16,894 nt of DNA, from the NCBI GenBank assembly GCA_021828575.1, contig JAJZEL010000039.1, positions 1 through 16,894 of the forward strand. Direction: 5' to 3'. A program made the translations under genes and the position numbers. The first letter of the stretch is position 1; every line of letters starts with the position of its first letter. This stretch comes from Pseudomonadota bacterium (GTDB lineage Bacteria; Pseudomonadota; Gammaproteobacteria; Burkholderiales; Ferrovaceae). The notes beneath the pieces were generated by a model. It worked only from the letters and a program-made list of their open reading frames with translations. It did not search any database and had not been told where the DNA came from. Shown piece after piece: positions 6,681 to 14,244 of this stretch.

Positions 6681-7378
6681 GGTTTTCGACAATGCATGAG
6701 GTAATTGACACTGGTGTCATCAGACAGGAAATAGGTGTTGCCTAATGGCATGTAGCCCATGCCACGGAAAACTGTGACATGGAGCCCAGCGGCTCGGGCC
6801 ATGCGGGCCAGATCGGAGGGTTTGATAAAACGTTCATAGTCATGGGTGCCACGTGGCAGAAGGCGCATCAGGTATTCTGCACCCAGTATGGCCATAGCAT
6901 ACGCTTTCGGGTTGCGGTTCAGTGTCGAAAAAAATACGTGTCCGCCGGGCATTACCAGTTGAGCGCAAGCCCGTACTATGCTGTCGGGATCAGGTACGTG
7001 CTCGAGCATCTCCATACAGGTGACCGCATCAAAGCTCTCAGGCGACTCGCTGGCCAATTGTTCAGCACTGGTCAGTTGGTAATCCACTTCAAGATGGCTG
7101 TCCAGAAGGTGCAGGCGAGCCATTTGCAGCGGTTTTTCAGCGAGGTCGATTCCTGTTACCAAAGCACCCAGCGCTGACATGGATTCGGCTAGAATTCCCC
7201 CGCCACATCCCACGTCAACCACCCGTTTTCCGGAAAGGGGGGCCAGACTGTTGATCCAGTCAAGCCGGATGGGATTGATGTGGTGCAGAGCCTTGAATTC
7301 CCCGCTGGGATCCCACCACTGATGGGCGTTTGCACTGAATTTTTCGAGTTCCATGGGATCCCGGTTGGAAGCGTTCAC
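6677..7378 (-). CDS. ubiG: Ubiquinone biosynthesis O-methyltransferase
   Basis: UbiG carries out both O-methylations of the ubiquinone ring with S-adenosylmethionine and is a peripheral membrane enzyme. From GTG 7378 it has 233 residues (E. coli 240). It shows WWDPSGEFKALHHINPIRL near the N-terminus, SAM motif I VVDVGCGGG at residues 53-61, the acidic ribose contact in GIDLAEKPLQ, VTCMEMLEHVPDP, GGHVFFSTLNRNPKAY and GTHDYERFIKPSDL, all close to E. coli. The frame stays open to a GTG at 7417, but that codon falls inside the probable promoter. GTG 7378 has GGAG nine bases upstream, and its MNAS start resembles E. coli MNAE. It is the first gene of the run with gph and trhP, divergent from gyrA. 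Its product would feed the quinone pool used by SQR and cytochrome bd. Confidence 0.93.
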   Translation of the reverse strand: MNASNRDPMELEKFSANAHQWWDPSGEFKALHHINPIRLDWINSLAPLSGKRVVDVGCGGGILAESMSALGALVTGIDLAEKPLQMARLHLLDSHLEVDYQLTSAEQLASESPESFDAVTCMEMLEHVPDPDSIVRACAQLVMPGGHVFFSTLNRNPKAYAMAILGAEYLMRLLPRGTHDYERFIKPSDLARMARAAGLHVTVFRGMGYMPLGNTYFLSDDTSVNYLMHCRKP

Positions 7379-7418
7379 GATGGAGGTCTCCGGGAGCAGT
7401 CTGATAGGCACATTCACC

Positions 7419-7428
7419 CATTATAATG
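7419..7428. promoter_or_regulatory. Palindromic -10 region, candidate ubiG promoter (bidirectional TATAAT)
   Basis: CATTATAATG is a perfect inverted repeat, so TATAAT reads on the + strand (7422-7427) and on the - strand (7425-7420). On the - strand it would start RNA near 7413, leaving about 35 bases of leader before ubiG GTG 7378. No convincing -35 hexamer is seen on either side, so this is a position-based suggestion. Confidence 0.4.
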
Positions 7429-7449
7429 TCTATTCGTGCCATCTGGATA

Positions 7450-7458
7450 TGCTAGAAT
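7450..7458 (+). promoter_or_regulatory. Extended -10 element, candidate gyrA promoter
   Basis: TGCTAGAAT fits the extended -10 form TG-N-TANAAT. Transcription would begin near 7465, giving a leader of about 60 bases before gyrA. The -35 position is poor, as is common with extended -10 promoters. The + strand TATAAT at 7422-7427 is a second possibility. Confidence 0.4.
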
Positions 7459-7527
7459 GGGACGGTTATATTCGTCGCATCTTCTTTAAATGCGCCCTGT
7501 TTCTATTCAATCATTTCCTGACGATCC

Positions 7528-10086
7528 ATGACCCCATTTGCAAAAGAAACCCTTCCCGTCAATCTAGAGGAAGAAATGCGTCGTTCCTACCTGGAATACG
7601 CAATGAGTGTGATCGTTGGAAGGGCCTTGCCTGATGTAAGAGATGGATTGAAACCCGTGCACAGGCGAGTGTTGTATGCCATGCATGAACTGTCCAATGA
7701 TTTTAATAAACCCTACAAGAAATCAGCCCGTATCGTTGGGGATGTGATTGGTAAATACCATCCTCACGGTGATACGGCTGTTTACGATGCCATCGTCCGC
7801 ATGGCGCAGGATTTTTCCCTGCGTTATCCACTGGTGGATGGTCAGGGTAATTTTGGTTCCGTGGATGGTGATAATCCGGCGGCCATGCGCTACACGGAAA
7901 TCCGCATGGCCAGGATCACGCACGAACTGCTGGCAGACATCGACAGGGATACCGTGGATTTCGGGCCCAACTACGATGGGTCTGAGCAGGAACCCCTCAT
8001 TCTTCCGGCGAGATTTCCCAATCTTCTTGTAAATGGTTCATCCGGTATCGCAGTGGGCATGGCGACCAATATCCCGCCGCATAACCTGGGTGAGGTGGTG
8101 GATGCCTGTCAAAAGCTTCTGGCGAATCCCCAGGTCAGTATTGAAGAGTTGATCGAGTGCATGCCTGCCCCGGATTTCCCTACCAAAGGGATCATTTATG
8201 GCGCGGCATCAGTTAGGGAGGGGTATCTGACTGGGCGAGGAAGGGTATTGATCCGTTCCAGAACCCATGTGGAAGACATTCAATCTTCAGCAGGACGCCA
8301 AGCCATCATAGTGGACGAACTGCCCTATCAGGTAAACAAGGCCAATCTCATTGTCAAGATTGCCGAGTTGGTCAGGGAAAAACGCATTGAGGGCATTTCC
8401 GATCTCAGGGATGAATCCGACAAATCGGGCATGCGCATCGTGATTGAACTCAAACGCGGTGAAGTTCCTGACGTGATCCTGAATAACCTGTACAAACAGA
8501 CGCAGTTGCAGGAATCCTTTGGGATGAACATGGTTGCTCTTGTGGACAACCAGCCGCGTTTGCTGAACCTCAAGGAGTTTCTTGAGGCATTCATCAGGCA
8601 TCGCCGCGAAGTGGTGACGCGCAGGACCATGCATGATCTGGGTAAGGCCAGGGAGCGTGCGCATGTTCTGGAAGGTTTGGCTGTGGCTTTGTCCAATGTG
8701 GATGAAATCATTGCCCTTATCAAGGCTTCTCCATCCAGGCAGATGGCCAGGGATGCCTTGATGGAACGCTCCTGGGAGTCCAGCCTTGTGGCAGAAATGC
8801 TGACCCGTGCTCCCGAAAATGCGTCTCGTCCCGGAGGATTGTCCTCACGTTTTGGTTTGCAGGAATCAGGTTATTTTCTTTCCGATGTGCAGGCAACGGC
8901 CATTCTTGAAATGCAGTTGCAGCGCCTGACAGGACTGGAGCAGGACAAGATCAAGGATGAATATCGAGATGTCATGGCTCGTATCCTCGATCTTCTGGAT
9001 ATTCTGGCCCATCCAGAGCGGATTACAAAAATCATCTCCACAGAACTGACAGAAATCAGGGGCCAGTTCTGTGATGCTCGGCGCAGCGAAATTGTCATGC
9101 ATACGGAAGACATCCAACATGAAGACCTCATCACACCTGAAGAAATGGTCGTGACGTTGTCCCATGGAGGGTACATCAAGGCCCAGCCTGTGGCTGACTA
9201 TCGTGCCCAAAGGCGTGGTGGACGTGGCAAGCAGGCTGCCCAGACCAAGGAAGATGACTTTATTGACCGTCTGTTTGTGGCCAATACCCATGACCATATC
9301 CTATGTTTTTCAAGCTTGGGGCGCGTTTACTGGCTGAGGGTTTTCCATGTGCCTGTTGGAAGTCGGGTAGGGCGTGGAAAACCCATTGTGAACCTGTTAC
9401 CGCTCGTGGATGGTGAAAAGATCAACGCCATACTGTCCGTCAAGGAATTTGATGATTCACGTTTTGTCTTTATGGCAACGGCTCAGGGTACGGTTAAGAA
9501 AACACCGTTGTCAGAATTTTCAAGACCGCGTTCCACCGGGATCATTGCCGTTGATCTGGATGCGGAAGATTTTCTTGTGGGTGTGGCCATTACTGATGGG
9601 CAGCACGATGTCATGCTTTTTTCAGATGAAGGCAAGGCCGTTCGGTTTTCTGAGGAAGATGTCAGACCCATGGGCCGGACTGCCCGTGGAGTCAGGGGAA
9701 TGCGTCTTTCAGAAGGGTCGCGTGTGATCGCCATGCTGGTGGCGGAAAATGGAAACCAGTCCGTACTGACCGCGACCGAAAATGGATTTGGAAAGCGTAC
9801 ACCTATTGCTGAATATACACGGCATGGCAGGGGCGGGCAGGGCATGATTGCCATTCAAACCTCTGAACGTAATGGCCGTGTCATCAGCGCCGCGTTGGTC
9901 AATTCCGAAGATGAATTGATGCTCATCACTACAGGTGGAATCCTGATCAGAACTCGCGTTCAGGAAATCAGGGAAATGAGCAGGGCAACCCAAGGGGTAA
10001 CCCTGATTGCCCTGGATAAAGGCGAAAAACTTGTATCGTTGAGTCGGATAGATGAATCCGGCTCGGATGATGACGTCGGAAACTGA
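7528..10086 (+). CDS. gyrA: DNA gyrase subunit A
   Basis: GyrA is the DNA-cleaving subunit of the type IIA topoisomerase that introduces negative supercoils together with GyrB. The protein has 852 residues (E. coli 875). The N-terminal breakage-reunion domain has catalytic Tyr122 preceded by Arg121 in AAMRYTEIRMA. The quinolone-determining region reads GKYHPHGDTAVYDAIVRMAQ with Thr83 and Asp87; Thr83 is wild type in many genera. The C-terminal beta-pinwheel carries the GyrA box QRRGGRG from Gln561, needed for DNA wrapping, and the protein ends in a short acidic tail (ESGSDDD). ATG 7528 aligns with the family start, although no strong Shine-Dalgarno precedes it. It heads the cluster running to rpsA, with serC starting 3 bases after its stop. 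Confidence 0.98.
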   Translation: MTPFAKETLPVNLEEEMRRSYLEYAMSVIVGRALPDVRDGLKPVHRRVLYAMHELSNDFNKPYKKSARIVGDVIGKYHPHGDTAVYDAIVRMAQDFSLRYPLVDGQGNFGSVDGDNPAAMRYTEIRMARITHELLADIDRDTVDFGPNYDGSEQEPLILPARFPNLLVNGSSGIAVGMATNIPPHNLGEVVDACQKLLANPQVSIEELIECMPAPDFPTKGIIYGAASVREGYLTGRGRVLIRSRTHVEDIQSSAGRQAIIVDELPYQVNKANLIVKIAELVREKRIEGISDLRDESDKSGMRIVIELKRGEVPDVILNNLYKQTQLQESFGMNMVALVDNQPRLLNLKEFLEAFIRHRREVVTRRTMHDLGKARERAHVLEGLAVALSNVDEIIALIKASPSRQMARDALMERSWESSLVAEMLTRAPENASRPGGLSSRFGLQESGYFLSDVQATAILEMQLQRLTGLEQDKIKDEYRDVMARILDLLDILAHPERITKIISTELTEIRGQFCDARRSEIVMHTEDIQHEDLITPEEMVVTLSHGGYIKAQPVADYRAQRRGGRGKQAAQTKEDDFIDRLFVANTHDHILCFSSLGRVYWLRVFHVPVGSRVGRGKPIVNLLPLVDGEKINAILSVKEFDDSRFVFMATAQGTVKKTPLSEFSRPRSTGIIAVDLDAEDFLVGVAITDGQHDVMLFSDEGKAVRFSEEDVRPMGRTARGVRGMRLSEGSRVIAMLVAENGNQSVLTATENGFGKRTPIAEYTRHGRGGQGMIAIQTSERNGRVISAALVNSEDELMLITTGGILIRTRVQEIREMSRATQGVTLIALDKGEKLVSLSRIDESGSDDDVGN

Positions 10087-10089
10087 CAA

Positions 10090-11169
10090 GTGAGATCGTT
10101 CAATTTTTCTGCAGGGCCTGCAACCCTGCCCACTGAAGTTTTGACCCAAGTTCAGGAAGAACTCCTGGATTGGCGGGGAACAGGAATGTCTGTCATGGAA
10201 TTGAGTCATCGTGGCCCGGAATTCGGAGGGATTCTCCACGATGCCGAGCATGATTTACGTGACTTGCTTCGTGTCCCGGACAATTATCGGGTCATTTTTT
10301 GCCAGGAAGGCGCAAGCGGGCACTGGAACATGATTCCCCTTAATTTGTTACAAGGGAAAAATAACGCCGATTATGTGGAAACAGGGTATTGGTCCTACCG
10401 TGCCATTGAGGAAGGCAGACGCTACTGCAATGTCAACATTGCAGCATCCAATCGAATCGACAATTTTTGCGCTCTGCCAGAATTCTCTGACTGGCAGCTG
10501 AATCCTCAGGCAGCTTATGTGCATTATTGCTCAAATGAAACCATTGATGGACTCGAATTTAATTGGGTGCCGGATACGGGAAACGTCCCCCTTGTAGTGG
10601 ACATGTCGTCACATTTTCTGTCACGGACCATCGAAATATCAAGATTTGGTCTGATTTATGCTGGCGCGCAGAAAAACATTGGTCCGGCAGGCCTGAGCAT
10701 TGTCATTGTCAGAGATGATCTCCTGAAGCCGCCGGCTCCCGGAACTCCTTTCCTGATGGATTATCAGGGACAGGCCCATGCCCATTCAATGCTGAATACC
10801 CCTCCCACGTTCACCATTTGGGTGGCTGGCTTGGTGTTCAAATGGATCAAGCGGCAAGGTGGTCTTTCAGCCATGGAGGCGCATAATGTCCGCAAGTCAG
10901 ACTTGCTGTATGGGTACCTTGACCAAAGCTCCTTTTATCGCAATAGAGTAAAACCGGGCGATCGTTCCAGAATGAATGTCCCTTTCCATTTGAAGGAACC
11001 ATCGCTGGACGAGGTTTTTCTGAAGGATGCAGACGCTCATGGACTCACACAATTGAGAGGCCACCGTGTGGCAGGCGGGATGAGAGCTTCCATTTACAAT
11101 GCCATGCCATGCGAAGGGGTGGATGCATTGGTGGCTTTCATGAAGGACTTTGAGCGACGCCATGGCTGA
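10090..11169 (+). CDS. serC: Phosphoserine aminotransferase
   Basis: A PLP enzyme converting 3-phosphohydroxypyruvate and glutamate to phosphoserine, also used in the pyridoxal phosphate pathway. It has 359 residues with a GTG start 3 bases after gyrA. Conserved features: FNFSAGPATLP, MELSHRGPEF with His40 and Arg41, Trp101 in ETGYWS, Thr151 in NETIDG, Asp171, the Schiff-base Lys195 in YAGAQKNIGPAGL, SRMNVPF, and GHRVAGGMRASIYNAMP with His325, Arg326 and Arg332. Each sits one to three residues below its E. coli counterpart. Odd: the cofactor phosphate loop, HGGGRGQF in E. coli, here reads QEGASGHW from residue 72, so one glycine is Glu and the arginine is Ser. CSNET replaces the usual CPNET. 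All other catalytic residues remain, so an active enzyme is still likely. Confidence 0.95.
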   Translation: MRSFNFSAGPATLPTEVLTQVQEELLDWRGTGMSVMELSHRGPEFGGILHDAEHDLRDLLRVPDNYRVIFCQEGASGHWNMIPLNLLQGKNNADYVETGYWSYRAIEEGRRYCNVNIAASNRIDNFCALPEFSDWQLNPQAAYVHYCSNETIDGLEFNWVPDTGNVPLVVDMSSHFLSRTIEISRFGLIYAGAQKNIGPAGLSIVIVRDDLLKPPAPGTPFLMDYQGQAHAHSMLNTPPTFTIWVAGLVFKWIKRQGGLSAMEAHNVRKSDLLYGYLDQSSFYRNRVKPGDRSRMNVPFHLKEPSLDEVFLKDADAHGLTQLRGHRVAGGMRASIYNAMPCEGVDALVAFMKDFERRHG

Positions 11170-12247
11170 TCAAGATTCGGAAAATGGACTGAAGTCTTTT
11201 CGTGCCAGGATCGATGCCATCGATCAGGAAATTCTCCGATTGATCAGTGAGCGGGCAGCATTGGCCCATGAGATAGGAAAACTCAAGTCTGGAACGCTCT
11301 ATAGACCCGAGCGGGAAGCCCAGGTTCTGCGCAAGGTCAGTGAAGCCAACCCGGGACCACTTGCAGACGATACAGTCGTATTTCTTTTCAGGGAAATCAT
11401 GTCGGCCTGCCTGGCACTCGAGCGCCCCGTGACGGTGGCCTATCTGGGTCCGCAAGGCACTTATTCCGAAAAGGCAGCCGTCAGACATTTTGGACACGCT
11501 GCACATTTCCTGCCCTGTTCAACACTCGATGAGGTATTTCGGGCTGCTGAAACCGGACAGGCAGATTTTTCGATTGTTCCTGTGGAGAACTCCACTGAGG
11601 GGGCTGTGGCCAGAGCACTGGACCTGATGATCCAGACCCCACTGATTGCCTGTAGTGAAGTCTTTCTGCGCATTCGTCACCAATTGTGGGTGCCCAGTGA
11701 AACGGGCTCGCTGGAAGAAGTTTCCCGTGTTTACTCTCATGCCCAGTCGTTAGCCCAGTGCCAGTACTGGCTCAATCATCACTTACCCTCTGCCGAAAGG
11801 CTTCCCGTCAATAGCAATGCAGAAGCTGTGCGTCAGGCGGCTATTCATCCAGGGGGCGCGGCAATAGCGGGAGAATCTGCCGGAGAACGGCATGGTCTTA
11901 AAGTGCTTTTTCCTCACATTGAGGACGATCCCAACAATACGACCCGTTTCATGGTTTTTGGTCCGGAATCTCCTGCGCCCTCCGGTCGAGATAAAACATC
12001 CCTTGTGCTGGCAGTTCGAAATCGCCCGGGTGCCGTTCACGAGCTTCTGTCTCCTCTGGCCCGTTTTGGGGTTAGCATGACCCGCCTGGAGTCACGCCCA
12101 TCCAAAATGGCTCTTTGGGAATATGTTTTTTTCGTGGATGTAGAAGGGCATCAAACCGATGAACCCGTGGCCTTGGCCCTTGAAGCCATCAAAAAGGAAG
12201 CTTTGATGTGCAAAGTGCTGGGTTCCTATCCTGTAGCCATGACATGA
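11162..12247 (+). CDS. pheA: Bifunctional chorismate mutase / prephenate dehydratase (P-protein)
   Basis: PheA converts chorismate to prephenate and then phenylpyruvate, committing to phenylalanine. The 361 residues contain three domains: an AroQ-type chorismate mutase (about 10-90; RARIDAIDQEILRLISERA, then YRPEREAQVL), a prephenate dehydratase (about 91-270; VAYLGPQGTYSEKAA, VPVENSTEGAV, and the catalytic Thr-Arg-Phe at 261-263), and a C-terminal ACT domain (about 280-355) with NRPGAVHELL and LESRP, the phenylalanine-sensing motifs, so feedback inhibition by phenylalanine is expected. ATG 11162 overlaps the serC end by 8 bases; an in-frame TTG at 11150 has AAGGA close upstream but would add residues not usual for the family. 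The stop overlaps the hisC start. Confidence 0.96.
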   Translation: MADQDSENGLKSFRARIDAIDQEILRLISERAALAHEIGKLKSGTLYRPEREAQVLRKVSEANPGPLADDTVVFLFREIMSACLALERPVTVAYLGPQGTYSEKAAVRHFGHAAHFLPCSTLDEVFRAAETGQADFSIVPVENSTEGAVARALDLMIQTPLIACSEVFLRIRHQLWVPSETGSLEEVSRVYSHAQSLAQCQYWLNHHLPSAERLPVNSNAEAVRQAAIHPGGAAIAGESAGERHGLKVLFPHIEDDPNNTTRFMVFGPESPAPSGRDKTSLVLAVRNRPGAVHELLSPLARFGVSMTRLESRPSKMALWEYVFFVDVEGHQTDEPVALALEAIKKEALMCKVLGSYPVAMT

Positions 12248-13350
12248 AAACACTCACCCAACTTGCACCGGCATACATTAAATCCATTGCGCCCTATGTT
12301 CCTGGAAAACCCATCAGTGAATTGGAACGGGAGCTGGGTCTCCAGCGAATCATCAAACTGGCCTCCAATGAAAATCCTTTGGGCGCAAGTCCAAAAGCCA
12401 TTGAAGCTGTCAAACGCGCCGTGGGCGAACTGTTTCTTTATCCGGATGGCAATGGTTTCGAACTGAAGCTGGCCTTGACACGGCAGTTTCCTATTGAACC
12501 GCATCAGATCATTCTCGGCAATGGTTCCAATGATGTGCTGGAACTGGCGGCTCGCGCGTTTCTGGGGCCAGGAACCTCTGCAGTGTATTCCCGGCATGCC
12601 TTTGCCGTTTATCCTTTGGTCACGCAGGCCACGGGAGCACTGGGCATTGAAGTACCCGCCGTGAATTTCGGGCATGATCTGGAAGCCATGCTTTCGGCCA
12701 TTCGTCCTGACACGCGACTTCTTTTTTTGGCCAATCCCAACAATCCCACGGGAACTTTCATTTCAGGCGATCGCATCCTGAACTTTCTGGAGAAGGTTCC
12801 TGAACATGTCCTGACGGTTCTTGATGAGGCGTACACCGAGTATCTGGCGTCAGATGACCAGTATGATGCTGTGAACTGGCTGTCTGATCACCCCAATCTG
12901 CTTATATGCAGGACCTTTTCCAAAGCGTATGGCCTAGCAGGTTTGCGAGTGGGGTATGGCTTTGCACATTCGGAAATCATCAATCTGCTGAACCGGGTGA
13001 GACAGCCTTTCAATGTGAACGCACTTGGGCTTGTGGCAGCAACAGCTGCCCTGGAAGATATTGAGTTTCTGGAAAAAACACGACAAGTCAACCGCATGGG
13101 CATGGCGCAGTTGGAAGCAGGATTCAGTCAACTGGGATTGCCCAGTATTCCTTCAAAAGGCAATTTCATTTCGGTGCGTGTCGGAGATGCACAGGCACTT
13201 TACGGAAAGCTACTGGCAAAGGGAGTGATTGTTCGGCCAGTCGCCAATTACCAGTTGCCCGAATATCTGCGGGTGACTGTGGGGTTGTCCGACGATAATC
13301 GCTTTTTTCTGGATGCATTGCGAACCCTGATTGAAGATCACGGGCGTTGA
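12244..13350 (+). CDS. hisC: Histidinol-phosphate aminotransferase (HisC2 type)
   Basis: A fold-type I PLP aminotransferase of 368 residues. It shows LASNENPLGASP near the N-terminus, YPDGNGFELK, NGSNDVLELAARAF, ANPNNPTGTF at 163-172, LDEAYTEY with Asp194 holding the pyridine nitrogen, RTFSKAYGLAGLRVGYG with Schiff-base Lys227 and phosphate-binding Arg235, and LRVTVG near the end. The family makes histidinol phosphate; copies placed between pheA and tyrA, as here, often also transaminate prephenate or phenylpyruvate. A role in Phe/Tyr synthesis is therefore inferred from position. The ATG start forms an ATGA overlap with the pheA stop. Upstream in-frame codons reach 12208 but lie inside pheA and add nothing conserved. 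The rest of the his operon is not in this window. Confidence 0.93.
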   Translation: MKTLTQLAPAYIKSIAPYVPGKPISELERELGLQRIIKLASNENPLGASPKAIEAVKRAVGELFLYPDGNGFELKLALTRQFPIEPHQIILGNGSNDVLELAARAFLGPGTSAVYSRHAFAVYPLVTQATGALGIEVPAVNFGHDLEAMLSAIRPDTRLLFLANPNNPTGTFISGDRILNFLEKVPEHVLTVLDEAYTEYLASDDQYDAVNWLSDHPNLLICRTFSKAYGLAGLRVGYGFAHSEIINLLNRVRQPFNVNALGLVAATAALEDIEFLEKTRQVNRMGMAQLEAGFSQLGLPSIPSKGNFISVRVGDAQALYGKLLAKGVIVRPVANYQLPEYLRVTVGLSDDNRFFLDALRTLIEDHGR

Positions 13351-13355
13351 GGGTC

Positions 13356-14240
13356 ATGGACAAACAATCTGCTCTGCAGCCAGAACGCATTGCCATCATT
13401 GGCGTGGGACTGATAGGTGGCTCCTTTTCCCTGGCAATGAAAGCCGCCTTGGAAAAAGTTCACGTGGTGGGATACGACCGTGATGAAATCAATCTGGCTG
13501 CCGCAAGACATATGGGTGTTGTGGACTCGGTTGCCCACGATCCTGGATCGGCCGTCAAGGATGCTGATGTGGTTATGCTGGCCATTCCAGTAGGTCAATA
13601 TGATGACGTCCTTCCATTGGTTGCTCCTGCACTTCCGTCAACGGCCGTTCTGACAGACGCAGGAAGTACCAAGTCTTCAGTGGTGGAAAATGCCAGAAAG
13701 CATCTAGGAAAGGCTTTCGAACGTTATGTGCCCGGTCATCCGATTGCTGGTGCCGAACATAGTGGGGTACGTGCAGCGCGTGTGGATCTATTCAAGGAAA
13801 AAGATGTCATCTTGACTCCTGTGGCAGAAACGCATGCGTTGCCATGCGACATTGTCAGGAAATGCTGGGAAGCTTGCGGCGCCAGAGTAGATGAAATGTC
13901 GATCGAACAGCATGACGCCATTTTTGGAGTAGTGAGTCATTTGCCTCATCTGCTTAGTTATGCGCTGGTTCATGACATAGCCACCAGGGCAGATGCGAAC
14001 GTGTTTTTCCGCTTTGCCGCCAGTGGATTCCGGGATTTCACACGAATTGCAGCAAGCAACCCTGAAATGTGGACTGACATCAGTGTTGCCAATCGAGAGT
14101 TTCTGCTACTTGAATTGGAACGTTACCAGAAGCAATTAAAACTCTTATCCCTTTTCTTGCAGGAAGAAAATACAGAGGCCCTGTTGGCCTATTTCAAACT
14201 GGCCCGAGATGCGCGGCGGGCATGGATGGAATCAAACTGA
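13356..14240 (+). CDS. tyrA: Prephenate dehydrogenase
   Basis: An NAD(P)-dependent oxidative decarboxylase making 4-hydroxyphenylpyruvate from prephenate for tyrosine (some members accept arogenate). It has 294 residues. The Rossmann motif GVGLIGGS is at 16-23 and Asp41 after the second strand favours NAD. DAGSTKSSVV, PGHPIAGAEHSG with the catalytic His128 and His135, VSHLPHLLSYAL, and GFRDFTRIA with the substrate-binding arginines follow. No ACT or chorismate mutase domain is attached, so it is the stand-alone form. ATG 13356 is 5 bases after hisC; an in-frame TTG at 13347 overlaps hisC. aroA begins 4 bases after the stop in a different frame, so the two are separate proteins here, unlike the TyrA-AroA fusion of pseudomonads. 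Confidence 0.94.
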   Translation: MDKQSALQPERIAIIGVGLIGGSFSLAMKAALEKVHVVGYDRDEINLAAARHMGVVDSVAHDPGSAVKDADVVMLAIPVGQYDDVLPLVAPALPSTAVLTDAGSTKSSVVENARKHLGKAFERYVPGHPIAGAEHSGVRAARVDLFKEKDVILTPVAETHALPCDIVRKCWEACGARVDEMSIEQHDAIFGVVSHLPHLLSYALVHDIATRADANVFFRFAASGFRDFTRIAASNPEMWTDISVANREFLLLELERYQKQLKLLSLFLQEENTEALLAYFKLARDARRAWMESN

Positions 14241-14244
14241 CTTT

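Noticed and set aside
7771..7791. Thr83 in GyrA as a possible quinolone-resistance change.
   Set aside because: Threonine is the normal residue at this position in many genera such as Pseudomonas, and Asp87 is unchanged.
9709..10251. A 180-codon - strand frame across the gyrA/serC junction.
   Set aside because: It is antisense to two well-supported genes and its translation resembles no known protein.
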